Assembly (NCBI GenBank): GCA_031265595.1
Contig: JAISCM010000126.1
Location: forward strand, 1 to 7,893
Length of the DNA stretch: 7,893 nt
From: Tannerellaceae bacterium
GTDB taxonomy: Bacteria > Bacteroidota > Bacteroidia > Bacteroidales > Tannerellaceae
Direction: 5' to 3'
Positions 1 through 7,365 of the stretch are shown piece after piece (the stretch's first letter is position 1; every line of letters begins with the position of its first letter). A program made the position numbers and the translations under genes. Below the pieces are notes generated by a model. It saw only the letters and a program-made list of their open reading frames with translations, ran no database searches and was not told the DNA's origin.

Positions 1-2181
1 AAATTCGGCCGGTATGTGCATAAGTCGGGGCTGGTAATACCTTTTGTTATGGAATCGTCTGACGCTTCTAATAAGGTATATGCAAACGAATTGGGAACTT
101 CGTTTATTGATAAGAACTCGAAAAGTTATCCGCAGGACCTGCGGAAGAAGATCATGCGCCATTTTGGTTTCGGCGACTTTGTTATTCTGAATCCGAAAAC
201 GCAGGAAGAGATCATGCGCATCAAAGACTTAAAGGGTTTGCAGAAGAAGATCTTTGAGATACCAGACGATTCGCTGGTCTATCATCTTTCCCGCAATCAT
301 TTTTCCCGTTTCTTTTATTCACGCGCCATGTTTCCTCCTGCCGAAGTGTTGAAACATGTAGATGTTATCGACTATAAGGATATGGACGAGGCCCGGCAAC
401 TGATCTTTGATCTGATCGTTCAGTACCGCCGGATGAAGAATAGCGGGGTAGTGGCCATTTATCAGAAGGAGCGGTTTGACGAGTATAGTAATTTCGCCCG
501 TATCGGGAATGGCTCTTTAGGGGGGAAAGGCAGGGGGCTGGCTTTTATAGGCGCTATGGTAAAGCGTTCGCCGGAGTTGTATCGAGACAACTTTGCTGTT
601 ACGATTCCGAAAACGGTTGTGATCTGTTCCGATATATTCGACGAGTTTATGGAGTCGAACGAACTCTATCCCTTGGCATTGAGTGAATCGGACGATGATA
701 CGATATTGAAATACTTCCTTCACGCCAGCCTGCCGTCTGCTCTGATAGAAGACCTGATGGCATTCTTCGATGTGGTAAAAGGGCCGATAGCCGTGCGTTC
801 GTCGAGCTTATTGGAAGACTCGCATTACCAACCCTTTGCCGGAATCTACTCAACGTATATGGTTCCGAAGAATCCCGACAAATACGAAATGCTCCATACC
901 GTGAGCGATGCTATCAAAGCCGTCTACGCATCGGTCTTTTATAAAGACAGTAAGGCTTATATGACGGCTACCTCCAATCTGATCGACCAGGAAAAGATGT
1001 CGATCGTATTGCAGGAAGTAGTAGGCTCGCAGTACAATTCGCATTTCTATCCTACGATGTCGGGTGTGGCCCGCTCCTTAAACTTTTATCCGATCGGAAA
1101 CGAAAAGGCGGAAGACGGGATTGTAAACCTGGCGTTGGGATTAGGCAAATATATTGTAGATGGGGGCGTAACGTTGCGCTTTTCCCCTCGCCACCCACAC
1201 AATATCCTTCAGATGAGTACGATGGAATTTGCTCTCCGGGAGACGCAAACCCGCTTTTATGCCCTCGACCTGAAGAATATGGCCGATCAGTTTTCGATCG
1301 ACGACTCGTTCAATCTGTTACGATTGAGTGTGAAAGACGCCGACGCCGATGGCTCGCTGAAATATATCGTTTCTACCTACGACCCTTACGACCAGATTAT
1401 CCGAGACGGATACTATCCGGGCGGAAGGAAAATCGTTTCGTTTATCAATATCCTGCAACACGACGTATTCCCACTGGCAGAAACGTTGGATATGGCGTTG
1501 CATATCGGGCAAACGGAAATGGGGCGTCCGGTAGAGATTGAATTTGCTGTCAATATAGACCCCAATAACTCCCAAAAGGCTACCTTCTATCTGCTCCAGA
1601 TACGCCCGATAGTAGATAATAAGGAAGTTATGGAAGAAGACCTGGCAGAAGTCCGTCCGGAAGATACGATCATCTCGTCTGCCAGTGTGCTCGGGCATGG
1701 AATTATATCCAATGTATATGATATTATATATGTAAAGACCGAGGCGTTTAACTCGGCAAATAACCAATTGATCGCTTACGAGATAGAGAAAATAAACAAA
1801 GCGTTCACCGGCCAAAAGACAGGTTATATACTTGTTGGCCCCGGTCGATGGGGAAGTAGCGACCATTGGCTGGGCATCCCTGTTAAGTGGCCGCATATCA
1901 GCAATGCACGGGTGATTGTAGAATCCGGGCTGGAGAATTACCGGATTGATCCCAGCCAGGGAACGCACTTCTTCCAGAATCTGACTTCGTTCGGCGTGGG
2001 CTATTTTACGATAAATCCTTTTAAGGAAGATGGTTGGTACGACCGTGGCTTTCTGAACGCCCAGCCGGCTGTACAGGAAACAAACTACCTCCGGCATGTT
2101 CGCTTTGATACGCCGGTAGTAGTTAAGATGGATGGGAAAAAGAGTTTGGGCGTGATCCTGAAACCTGAAATATCTGGTTAA
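1..2181 (+). CDS. PEP synthase/PPDK-like ATP-grasp protein, 5' truncated by the window
   Basis: The frame is open from base 1 with no upstream stop, so the GTG at 16 is probably internal and the N-terminus is missing. Residues below count from that GTG. Residues 160-535 match the PPDK N-terminal PEP/pyruvate-binding domain (ATP-grasp): a glycine-rich LGGKG loop with K171, VRSSSLLED with R261, FAGIYSTYM at 274-282, E-I-E-F at 507-510 (E509 as metal ligand), and Q528/R530 in LQIRP. All nucleotide-binding positions I can place are kept. The swivelling phospho-histidine domain and the PEP-binding TIM barrel of true PEP synthase or PPDK are absent. Instead, residues 536-721 form a different domain with GPGRWGSSD (608-616) and SQGTHFF (647-653). 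From memory, Bacteroidetes relatives are near 1000 residues with a receiver-like N-terminal domain; that part cannot be seen here. ATP binding is well supported. The phosphoryl acceptor is unknown, so the name PEP synthase should be used with care. The protein is probably cytoplasmic. Confidence 0.88.
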   Translation, partial: KFGRYVHKSGLVIPFVMESSDASNKVYANELGTSFIDKNSKSYPQDLRKKIMRHFGFGDFVILNPKTQEEIMRIKDLKGLQKKIFEIPDDSLVYHLSRNHFSRFFYSRAMFPPAEVLKHVDVIDYKDMDEARQLIFDLIVQYRRMKNSGVVAIYQKERFDEYSNFARIGNGSLGGKGRGLAFIGAMVKRSPELYRDNFAVTIPKTVVICSDIFDEFMESNELYPLALSESDDDTILKYFLHASLPSALIEDLMAFFDVVKGPIAVRSSSLLEDSHYQPFAGIYSTYMVPKNPDKYEMLHTVSDAIKAVYASVFYKDSKAYMTATSNLIDQEKMSIVLQEVVGSQYNSHFYPTMSGVARSLNFYPIGNEKAEDGIVNLALGLGKYIVDGGVTLRFSPRHPHNILQMSTMEFALRETQTRFYALDLKNMADQFSIDDSFNLLRLSVKDADADGSLKYIVSTYDPYDQIIRDGYYPGGRKIVSFINILQHDVFPLAETLDMALHIGQTEMGRPVEIEFAVNIDPNNSQKATFYLLQIRPIVDNKEVMEEDLAEVRPEDTIISSASVLGHGIISNVYDIIYVKTEAFNSANNQLIAYEIEKINKAFTGQKTGYILVGPGRWGSSDHWLGIPVKWPHISNARVIVESGLENYRIDPSQGTHFFQNLTSFGVGYFTINPFKEDGWYDRGFLNAQPAVQETNYLRHVRFDTPVVVKMDGKKSLGVILKPEISG

Positions 2182-2187
2182 AATCAC

Positions 2188-2195
2188 TACCTTTG
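2188..2195 (+). promoter_or_regulatory. Bacteroidetes-type -7 box ahead of the SEC-C gene
   Basis: TACCTTTG matches the Bacteroidetes -7 consensus TAnnTTTG. It begins seven bases after the stop codon of the upstream gene. No convincing TTG-type -33 element is seen at the usual distance, so the promoter may be weak. Transcription would start near base 2200, giving a very short leader before the ATG at 2214. There is no terminator between the two genes, so read-through from upstream is also likely. Confidence 0.5.
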
Positions 2196-2213
2196 TATCC
2201 AAATTTATTGGAA

Positions 2214-3785
2214 ATGAAAGTATATAAAAAGTTAGGTTATACGCTAACAGACGACGATTCCTTTTTTGATGAGGAGTTCGGTATGAACGAGCCGCTCAGG
2301 CTTCAGTTGAAAGCTGCTTTAGATGAGATTCAAGCTGAAAAAAAGAAACCTGTAATTTCCAGGTTGAAGCAACTGATTAAGGAATATCCCGGCGTTCCGG
2401 CGCTAAAGGTTTCTCTGGCAATAGCCTACAGGGAAAAGGAAGAGCCGGATAAAGCCCGCAGGGTGTATGAACAATTAGTCGGCGAACATCCTCATTATTT
2501 AGTTGGACGGATAGAGATGGCCTCTTTTCTTATAGAAGATGATGCGTATGATAAGATTGCGGAACTACTGGGGGCGGATATGGATATAAGAACGCTTGCC
2601 CCGGAGAGAGCGGTTTTTCATCTGCTTGAAGTATCTGATTTCTTGCGGGTAAGTATTCTGTACTTTTTAGGAATCAATCAAATAGAAAAGGCTGAAGCCA
2701 GGTATAGGGATTTAAAGAAAATAAACAAGCGCTATGCTGACATTGGTCTTTTATTCATGTGTCTGACTTTCGCCAGGGCAGGAGAGTATGCTCTCGCCAA
2801 AGATAAAAAAACGGAAAGGCTCCACGAAATGTTCCCTCAAAAAGTAGTGGAAAAGTCAGGACTTGTTCCTGCTTCCGTTCCCGTTTTTCATCACAAAGAG
2901 ATCAACAAACTCTACCAGTACGACGCTAAGATACCGCAGGATGTATTATACAAAATCCTAAAACTGCCACGGGCTTCGTTAATCTCCGATTTAGAAAAAG
3001 TGTTGGATAATGCGGTAGACAGCTACGCTTATCTCTCCAAAAAAGATGAAGAGGTGGAAGGCCATTGTTTTTTCGCCTTGCATGCTTTCTTCCTGTTGGC
3101 GGAGCTTCAGGCGGAAGAGAGCTTGCCGAAAGTGTTATCTATCCTGGTGTATGATGATGATTTCTTAGACTTCTGGTTTAGCGATTACATGGCGCAGTAT
3201 ATGTGGATTTACTTTTTCCGGATCGGTTTTTCCCGGATCGGTGAGATGAAGCCATTTCTTTTTAATCCCAGTGTAAATGCGTATGCAAAAGGCTGTATAA
3301 TAGACGCCATGGTTCAAACGGCTTTACATTATCCGAAAAAGAAACAGGAGATGATTGAACTCTATACCGGTATCATTGATTACTACCTGAGCCTGCCAGA
3401 AGACAGCATTGATACTGATTTCATAACTATTCTCGTAGAGGGAGCTATTGACGGTACCTTTAAAAGCCTGTTGCCGCAAATCAAGGAATTATATGATAGA
3501 GAATATGTTGATTCCTGTTTTTCCGTAACGTACAAAGACGCTCTCCGCTATATGAAGGGAGACGTCAATGAAAGGGAAGTGGATGATATCTACACTATTT
3601 ATCAAAATGAGCTCAATATGTCGGGTGAAAACTTTGACCTGGATGATTACGCCGATGATGATGATTATTATGATTATGATGATACTCCCATCCAGCCTGC
3701 CACCTCAATTAAGGTAGGACGAAACGACCCTTGCCCATGCGGGAGCGGAAAGAAATACAAAAAATGCTGCCTGGGTAAAGAATAA
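2214..3785 (+). CDS. TPR / DUF1186-like protein with C-terminal SEC-C zinc motif
   Basis: A 523-residue protein from the ATG at 2214. An in-frame TTG at 2193 would lengthen it by seven residues, but that TTG lies inside the -7 promoter box and is rejected. Residues 45-115 look like TPR-type helical pairs ([25 protein letters not shown] region). Residues 250-395 are helical and resemble DUF1186, with an acidic [13 protein letters not shown] segment; this match is from memory and moderate. An Asp/Tyr-rich linker (475-490) leads to the C-terminus. There, [19 protein letters not shown] has the CxCx8CC spacing of the SEC-C zinc motif (C507, C509, C518, C519), as found at the end of SecA. There is no signal peptide, so the protein is probably cytoplasmic. 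In SecA the motif contacts SecB and ribosomes; a link to translation, secretion or protein quality control here is inference. Molecular function is unknown. A strong terminator follows the stop codon. Confidence 0.85.
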   Translation: MKVYKKLGYTLTDDDSFFDEEFGMNEPLRLQLKAALDEIQAEKKKPVISRLKQLIKEYPGVPALKVSLAIAYREKEEPDKARRVYEQLVGEHPHYLVGRIEMASFLIEDDAYDKIAELLGADMDIRTLAPERAVFHLLEVSDFLRVSILYFLGINQIEKAEARYRDLKKINKRYADIGLLFMCLTFARAGEYALAKDKKTERLHEMFPQKVVEKSGLVPASVPVFHHKEINKLYQYDAKIPQDVLYKILKLPRASLISDLEKVLDNAVDSYAYLSKKDEEVEGHCFFALHAFFLLAELQAEESLPKVLSILVYDDDFLDFWFSDYMAQYMWIYFFRIGFSRIGEMKPFLFNPSVNAYAKGCIIDAMVQTALHYPKKKQEMIELYTGIIDYYLSLPEDSIDTDFITILVEGAIDGTFKSLLPQIKELYDREYVDSCFSVTYKDALRYMKGDVNEREVDDIYTIYQNELNMSGENFDLDDYADDDDYYDYDDTPIQPATSIKVGRNDPCPCGSGKKYKKCCLGKE

Positions 3786-3805
3786 AGAATAAACTACTTT
3801 TTGTT

Positions 3806-3854
3806 AAAAAATTCTTCGCGATGATATTTCTAATTCTTCGCGAAGATTTTTTTT
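3806..3854 (+). terminator. Intrinsic terminator, likely bidirectional
   Basis: Bases 3806-3820 pair with 3839-3853 as a 15-position stem with a single T-T mismatch (3812/3847). The core is CTTCGCG against CGCGAAG, with an 18-base loop. An A-run on the left arm and eight Ts on the right (3847-3854) give a U-tract on either strand. It lies 20 bases after the SEC-C gene stop. A smaller alternative hairpin forms from the palindrome CTTCGCGAAG at 3836-3845. Confidence 0.8.
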
Positions 3855-3873
3855 CTCCCTTTCGCCCAACTTA

Positions 3874-3881
3874 TACCTTTG
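3874..3881 (+). promoter_or_regulatory. Upstream -7 promoter box for the FKBP pair
   Basis: TACCTTTG fits TAnnTTTG and sits just after the terminator, which suits a new transcription start near 3888. No clear -33 TTG is present at the usual spacing, only a T-run. If used, it would give the first FKBP gene a leader of roughly 140 bases containing the G-rich patch. Confidence 0.4.
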
Positions 3882-3992
3882 TTCGTATAATAAATGAGGG
3901 ATGGGTGGGGGGATTTTGTCGTACACCCGATTATTTTGAGGGGATTGCTCTAAAAAAGAACAAATAATTAGCTGTTGTATTAGTAAAAATAT
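3882..3992 (+). other. G-rich intergenic leader between the two promoter boxes
   Basis: This stretch contains G-runs at 3898-3900, 3903-3905, 3907-3912 and 3940-3943 in otherwise AT-rich intergenic DNA. No known RNA family or riboswitch is recognised. A 19-codon open frame starts at the ATG at 3894 and stops at 3953, but nothing beyond an ATG supports its translation. It would be transcribed only if the upstream promoter box is active. Confidence 0.25.
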
Positions 3993-4000
3993 TACTTTTG
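3993..4000 (+). promoter_or_regulatory. Proximal -7 promoter box for the FKBP pair
   Basis: TACTTTTG fits TAnnTTTG and lies 30 bases before the ATG at 4031, a typical distance. A TTG at 3975-3977 could be the -33 element, though the 15-base gap is shorter than usual. This is the better of the two promoter candidates for the FKBP operon. Confidence 0.55.
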
Positions 4001-4030
4001 TGCCTCATAAATAGGTGAGAAAGAAAAAGA

Positions 4031-4618
4031 ATGGACAAAGTTAGTTATGCATTGGGGTTAAGTATTGGGAATAATTTTCAGAACTCAGGTATTAAACGTA
4101 TTCAGACGGAGGATTTCATCAAAGGCATGACAGACGTCATGGATGGTAAAACGCCGGATATTAGTTATGAGGAGGCGAAGCAGCTTATTAATGATTATTT
4201 TGTAAAGCTTCAGGGCGAGAAATTGGAATTAAATAAGAAAGCAGGAGAAGAGTTTCTGCAAATCAATAAAAAGAAAGCAGGCGTAACGGAACTGCCGAGC
4301 GGACTGCAATATGAAGTGCTGAGGAAAGGGACCGGCGCGAAACCGAAAGCTTCCGATAAAGTAAAATGCCACTATCACGGAACGTTGATCAACGGAACCG
4401 TATTCGACAGCTCCGTACAGCGGGGCGAACCTGCCGTATTTGGCGTTTCGCAGGTGATACCCGGTTGGGTAGAGGCGTTGCAATTGATGGAAACGGGCGC
4501 TAAGTGGAGGCTGTTCATCCCCTCCGGCCTGGCTTATGGCGAAAGGGGAGCCGGAGAGAGTATCGAACCGAACAGCACATTGATTTTTGATGTGGAATTA
4601 TTGGATATAGTAAAATAA
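4031..4618 (+). CDS. FKBP-type peptidyl-prolyl cis-trans isomerase, cytoplasmic
   Basis: A 195-residue protein with no signal peptide, so it should act in the cytoplasm as a proline isomerase and chaperone. Residues 1-85 are the helical N-terminal FKBP domain that dimerises Mip, FkpA and FKBP22 proteins (KVSYALGLSIGNNF start). Residues 86-195 are the FKBP fold. The FKBP12 active-site positions are all kept: Y115, F125-D126, F137, V142-I143, W146, Y169 and F186. Length and layout resemble E. coli FklB (FKBP22). A purine-rich stretch but no strong Shine-Dalgarno precedes the ATG. The gene is three bases ahead of a lipoprotein paralogue and is almost certainly co-transcribed with it. Clients are unknown. 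Confidence 0.95.
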   Translation: MDKVSYALGLSIGNNFQNSGIKRIQTEDFIKGMTDVMDGKTPDISYEEAKQLINDYFVKLQGEKLELNKKAGEEFLQINKKKAGVTELPSGLQYEVLRKGTGAKPKASDKVKCHYHGTLINGTVFDSSVQRGEPAVFGVSQVIPGWVEALQLMETGAKWRLFIPSGLAYGERGAGESIEPNSTLIFDVELLDIVK

Positions 4619-4621
4619 TTA

Positions 4622-5341
4622 ATGAATAAAAGAACGATGAAGAGAATTAGTGTATTTGTTGCTGCTGCTATCGTAGCAGTAGGCGTTTCTGCAACATCTT
4701 GTGATTCTAAAAAAAGTGTACACCTGAAGACAGCAGTAGACAGCGCCAGCTATGCATTGGGATTGGCTAACGGCGAAGGATTCGCCACCAGCCTGAAAAC
4801 GGTTCCGGGGAAACCGATTGATATCGACCTGTTATTGGCCGGAATGGAGCAAGGTCTGAAGAGCGATACCGGTAGTTATAAAATGACAATTACCGAAGCA
4901 CAGGGCTTTATACAAACTTATTTCCTGCGCGTACAAACAGAGGAATTGGATGGCATCAAAGCCGAAGCTCAAAAGTTTCTTGATGACAATAAAACGAAAG
5001 CAGGCGTGATCACCACCGAAAGCGGTCTGCAATATCAGGTAGTTACCGAAGGCGATGGAGAAAAGCCTACGGCAGAAGACCGTGTGAAAGTGCATTATGT
5101 GGGAACATTGCTTGACGGAACAGAATTTGACAGCTCATACAGCCGCGGCGAACCGGCCGAGTTTGCTTTGAACGGCGTTATCAGAGGCTGGACGGAAGGT
5201 ATCCAGATCATGCCGGTAGGATCGAAATATATCTTCTGGATCCCGTCTGACCTGGCTTATGGAGACAGAGGCATGGGGCAGGATATTAAACCGGGCAGCA
5301 CATTGAAGTTTGAAGTAGAATTGCTGGATATCGTTAAGTAA
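4622..5341 (+). CDS. FKBP-type peptidyl-prolyl isomerase, probable lipoprotein
   Basis: A 239-residue paralogue of the preceding gene with an added export signal. A basic start is followed by a hydrophobic core (11-24) and SATSC, giving a probable lipidated Cys27 after signal peptidase II cleavage. The box is relaxed (no Leu at -3), which is common in this phylum. No acidic run follows the cysteine, so there is no obvious surface-export signal and a periplasm-facing anchor is most likely. Residues 35-125 are the dimerisation domain and 130-239 the FKBP fold. The active site is intact: Y159, F169-D170, F181, V186-I187, W190, Y213 and F230. The ATG at 4637 (residue 6) is an alternative start that keeps the whole signal peptide. 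The likely role is folding of exported proteins. A hairpin terminator follows. Confidence 0.93.
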   Translation: MNKRTMKRISVFVAAAIVAVGVSATSCDSKKSVHLKTAVDSASYALGLANGEGFATSLKTVPGKPIDIDLLLAGMEQGLKSDTGSYKMTITEAQGFIQTYFLRVQTEELDGIKAEAQKFLDDNKTKAGVITTESGLQYQVVTEGDGEKPTAEDRVKVHYVGTLLDGTEFDSSYSRGEPAEFALNGVIRGWTEGIQIMPVGSKYIFWIPSDLAYGDRGMGQDIKPGSTLKFEVELLDIVK

Positions 5342-5366
5342 GCAGCAAACTTGCAAAAAGCTATAT

Positions 5367-5411
5367 AAAGTGAGAGGAATATGCTAAAAAGCATACGTTC
5401 TCTCACTTTTG
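5367..5411 (+). terminator. Intrinsic terminator after the FKBP pair
   Basis: A perfect 10-base stem pairs AAAGTGAGAG (5367-5376) with CTCTCACTTT (5400-5409). An inner stem TATGC/GCATA (5380-5384 with 5391-5395) closes a TAAAAA loop. A short T-run follows. It lies 25 bases after the stop codon and separates the FKBP operon from the Lrp operon. Confidence 0.85.
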
Positions 5412-5466
5412 TTATTTATTATTGACTTTTTTCTTTCAATATGATATATGTTTCAAAATTATTACA

Positions 5467-5474
5467 TACTTTTG
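5467..5474 (+). promoter_or_regulatory. -7 promoter box for the Lrp-protease-xseA operon
   Basis: TACTTTTG fits the Bacteroidetes TAnnTTTG box, 40 bases before the ATG of the Lrp-family gene and downstream of a terminator. The expected start is near 5481. No good -33 TTG is seen at the usual spacing. Autoregulation by the Lrp protein is common in the family, but no clear operator palindrome is visible. Confidence 0.5.
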
Positions 5475-5514
5475 ATAACTCATTACATGCGATATAAACA
5501 ATACTACTGCAACA

Positions 5515-5982
5515 ATGGAAAAAATAGACAAATTAGACAGGCATATTCTGAATATAATCTCTAAAAATGCACGTATCCCTTTCAAAGACGTTGCTGAAGA
5601 GTGTGGCGTATCACGCGCAGCAATTCATCAACGGGTACAGCGGATGATGGATATGAACGTTATTACCGGATCGGGATACCAGATCAATCCGAAAAGCCTG
5701 GGCTTTAATACCTGTACCTATATCGGGGTGAAGCTGGAACGGGGCTCGATGTATAAAGATGTAGTGCCCGAACTTGAGAAAATCCAGGAAGTAGTAGAAT
5801 GTCATTTTACTACGGGCCCTTATACAATGCTGATTAAATTGTATGCGAGAGACAATGAGCATTTAATGGAATTGCTTAATTCGCGTATCCAGGAGATACC
5901 GGGCGTTACAGCTACTGAAACGTTGATTTCGTTGCGCCAGAGCGTAAAGCGTGAGATTCCTGTTTTCGATATAATGGAATAA
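5515..5982 (+). CDS. Lrp/AsnC-family transcriptional regulator
   Basis: A 155-residue protein of normal family length. Residues 5-60 form the N-terminal winged helix-turn-helix (LDRHILNIISKNARIPFKDV, then the recognition helix in SRAAIHQRVQRM). Residues 65-150 form the RAM ligand-binding and oligomerisation domain, with the GPYTMLIKLYARD strand and the IPGVTATETLISL segment usual in Lrp proteins. Such proteins form dimers to octamers and respond to amino acids or related small molecules; the effector here cannot be read from the sequence. It is the first gene of a tight operon with an exported protease, nine bases downstream, and xseA. It may control its own promoter and distant targets. The assignment to family is firm; the regulon is unknown. 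Confidence 0.94.
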   Translation: MEKIDKLDRHILNIISKNARIPFKDVAEECGVSRAAIHQRVQRMMDMNVITGSGYQINPKSLGFNTCTYIGVKLERGSMYKDVVPELEKIQEVVECHFTTGPYTMLIKLYARDNEHLMELLNSRIQEIPGVTATETLISLRQSVKREIPVFDIME

Positions 5983-5991
5983 CCTGTAGCT

Positions 5992-7365
5992 ATGTTGATA
6001 CGCTTACGTTTGTTGTTCGTTTGTTTGGTCCTTTCTATTGAGGCGCTTTGTGCGGAAAGCTATGGTTTTCGAGTGTATTTAAAAGATAAGGGAGATTCGG
6101 GCTATACTGTTGACCAGCCGGAAGCCTTTTTGTCCGAAGCCGCTATCAACCGGCGTTTGAGAGAAGGTATATGGGTGGATGAATCAGACCTCCCCGTTTC
6201 ACCGGCTTATATAGAGATGCTGGCGTCTGCGGGTGGCGAGCCGGTTGTGCAAAGCCGCTGGTTCTCTACAGTTGTGGTGATGGCGGAAGACAGCGCTGTT
6301 GCCGCGCAATTGCAGAAGCTGCCCATCGTTGATTCCGTAAAATGGGTATGGAAGGGTAGGAGAGTACTTGCCGCAGAAGACGTACGTGATACATCCCGCC
6401 TGTACCCCTCCGGCGACGTATTAAAATCGCCCTACGGATATGCGGAGATGCAGATAGAAATGCTTAATGGCATCAAACTGCATAAAGAAGGATACCGGGG
6501 CAAAGGTATGCAGGTGGCCGTTATTGATGCCGGTTTTATGAATGTAGACAGAATGTCGGCATTTGCATCGGTAGATATTACCGGCACCCGTAATATCGTG
6601 GCGCCCGGCGAAAGTGTTTATACGGATGAGGGGCATGGCACCAAGGCCTTTTCATGCCTTGCCGCCAATATGCCGGGAACGATGGTAGGTACGGCCCCGG
6701 AAGCTTCTTATTGGTTGATAAAAAGCGAAGACGCAGATTCCGAATATCCTATTGAAGAAGATTATTGGACGGCCGCAATAGAATTTGCCGATAGCGTGGG
6801 GGTAAAAGTGGTTTCGTCGTCGTTAGGCTATTTTATGTTTGATGATGAATCATTGAATTACGATCAGTCGCTGCTCGACGGGAAGACAGCTTTCATTACC
6901 CGGGCGGCGGAGATGGCGGCAGAAAAGGGAATCCTGTTGTTTATCAGCGCCGGAAATGAAGGAACCGGGAGTTGGGAGAAAATAACCTTCCCCTCCGACG
7001 CAGAAAATGTATTTACCGTAGGAGCGGCCATAAGTGAAAAAGAGAAGAGCTTCTTTAGCTCTGTAGGCTTTACAGCCGATGGGCGGGTGAAGCCGGATGC
7101 GGTAGCTTTGGGAACCGGCGTGGCTGTTATGGATTGCAACGGGCATGTCCATTTCGGCAACGGTACGTCGTTTGCCACGCCTATATTGGCCGGTTTGGGC
7201 ATTTGTCTCTGGCAAGCGCTCCCGTGGCTTAGCAATAAAGAAGTGATCGGATTGATACAACGCGCCTCTTCTCAGTATAAGAGGCCTGATATTGAAATGG
7301 GATATGGCGTCCCGGATATGTATAAAGCATTAAATATGGAAAGGCGGAATGTTCGGAACGAATAA
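5992..7365 (+). CDS. Exported S8 (subtilisin-family) serine peptidase
   Basis: A 457-residue protein. Residues 1-21 form a signal peptide (Arg4 and Arg6, hydrophobic core, probable cleavage after ALCA), so it acts outside the cytoplasm. Residues 22-125 are an N-terminal region of the Bacteroidetes type (RVYLKDKGDSGYTVDQPEAF, then RR, then DLPVSPAYIEML), probably a propeptide. The catalytic domain has the full triad: Asp179 in VAVIDAG, His215 in GHGT, and Ser393 in GTSFATP. Asn322 in SAGNEG supplies the oxyanion hole. The protein ends soon after the catalytic domain with no type IX secretion C-terminal domain, so it is probably periplasmic or released by another route. The start is nine bases after the Lrp gene stop, and the 3' end overlaps xseA. 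The substrate is unknown. Confidence 0.92.
   Translation: MLIRLRLLFVCLVLSIEALCAESYGFRVYLKDKGDSGYTVDQPEAFLSEAAINRRLREGIWVDESDLPVSPAYIEMLASAGGEPVVQSRWFSTVVVMAEDSAVAAQLQKLPIVDSVKWVWKGRRVLAAEDVRDTSRLYPSGDVLKSPYGYAEMQIEMLNGIKLHKEGYRGKGMQVAVIDAGFMNVDRMSAFASVDITGTRNIVAPGESVYTDEGHGTKAFSCLAANMPGTMVGTAPEASYWLIKSEDADSEYPIEEDYWTAAIEFADSVGVKVVSSSLGYFMFDDESLNYDQSLLDGKTAFITRAAEMAAEKGILLFISAGNEGTGSWEKITFPSDAENVFTVGAAISEKEKSFFSSVGFTADGRVKPDAVALGTGVAVMDCNGHVHFGNGTSFATPILAGLGICLWQALPWLSNKEVIGLIQRASSQYKRPDIEMGYGVPDMYKALNMERRNVRNE

Noticed and set aside
16..18. GTG at base 16 as the true start of the first gene
   Set aside because: The frame is open to base 1 with no stop, and homologues are expected to be much longer at the N-terminus.
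1318..2202. A 294-codon open frame on the minus strand
   Set aside because: It lies fully antisense to the well-supported ATP-grasp gene, has no recognisable domain and no promoter of its own. It is a by-product of codon use on the other strand.
3894..3953. A 19-codon plus-strand frame as a real small gene or leader peptide
   Set aside because: It has an ATG and follows a possible promoter, but no ribosome binding site or amino-acid run typical of attenuation leaders is seen. It is kept only as part of a finding.
5344..5355. Short inverted repeat GCAA-AC-TTGC after the second FKBP gene
   Set aside because: The stem is only four bases with a two-base gap, too small to support an operator or hairpin. 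The real terminator follows at 5367.
6004..6063. Lipoprotein reading of the protease signal peptide through Cys20
   Set aside because: The residues before Cys20 are Glu-Ala-Leu, which do not fit a lipobox. Ordinary signal peptidase I cleavage is more likely.
6850..7260. Overlapping minus-strand open frames of 136 and 123 codons
   Set aside because: Both are antisense to the catalytic part of the S8 peptidase and their products look like low-complexity, non-conserved sequence.
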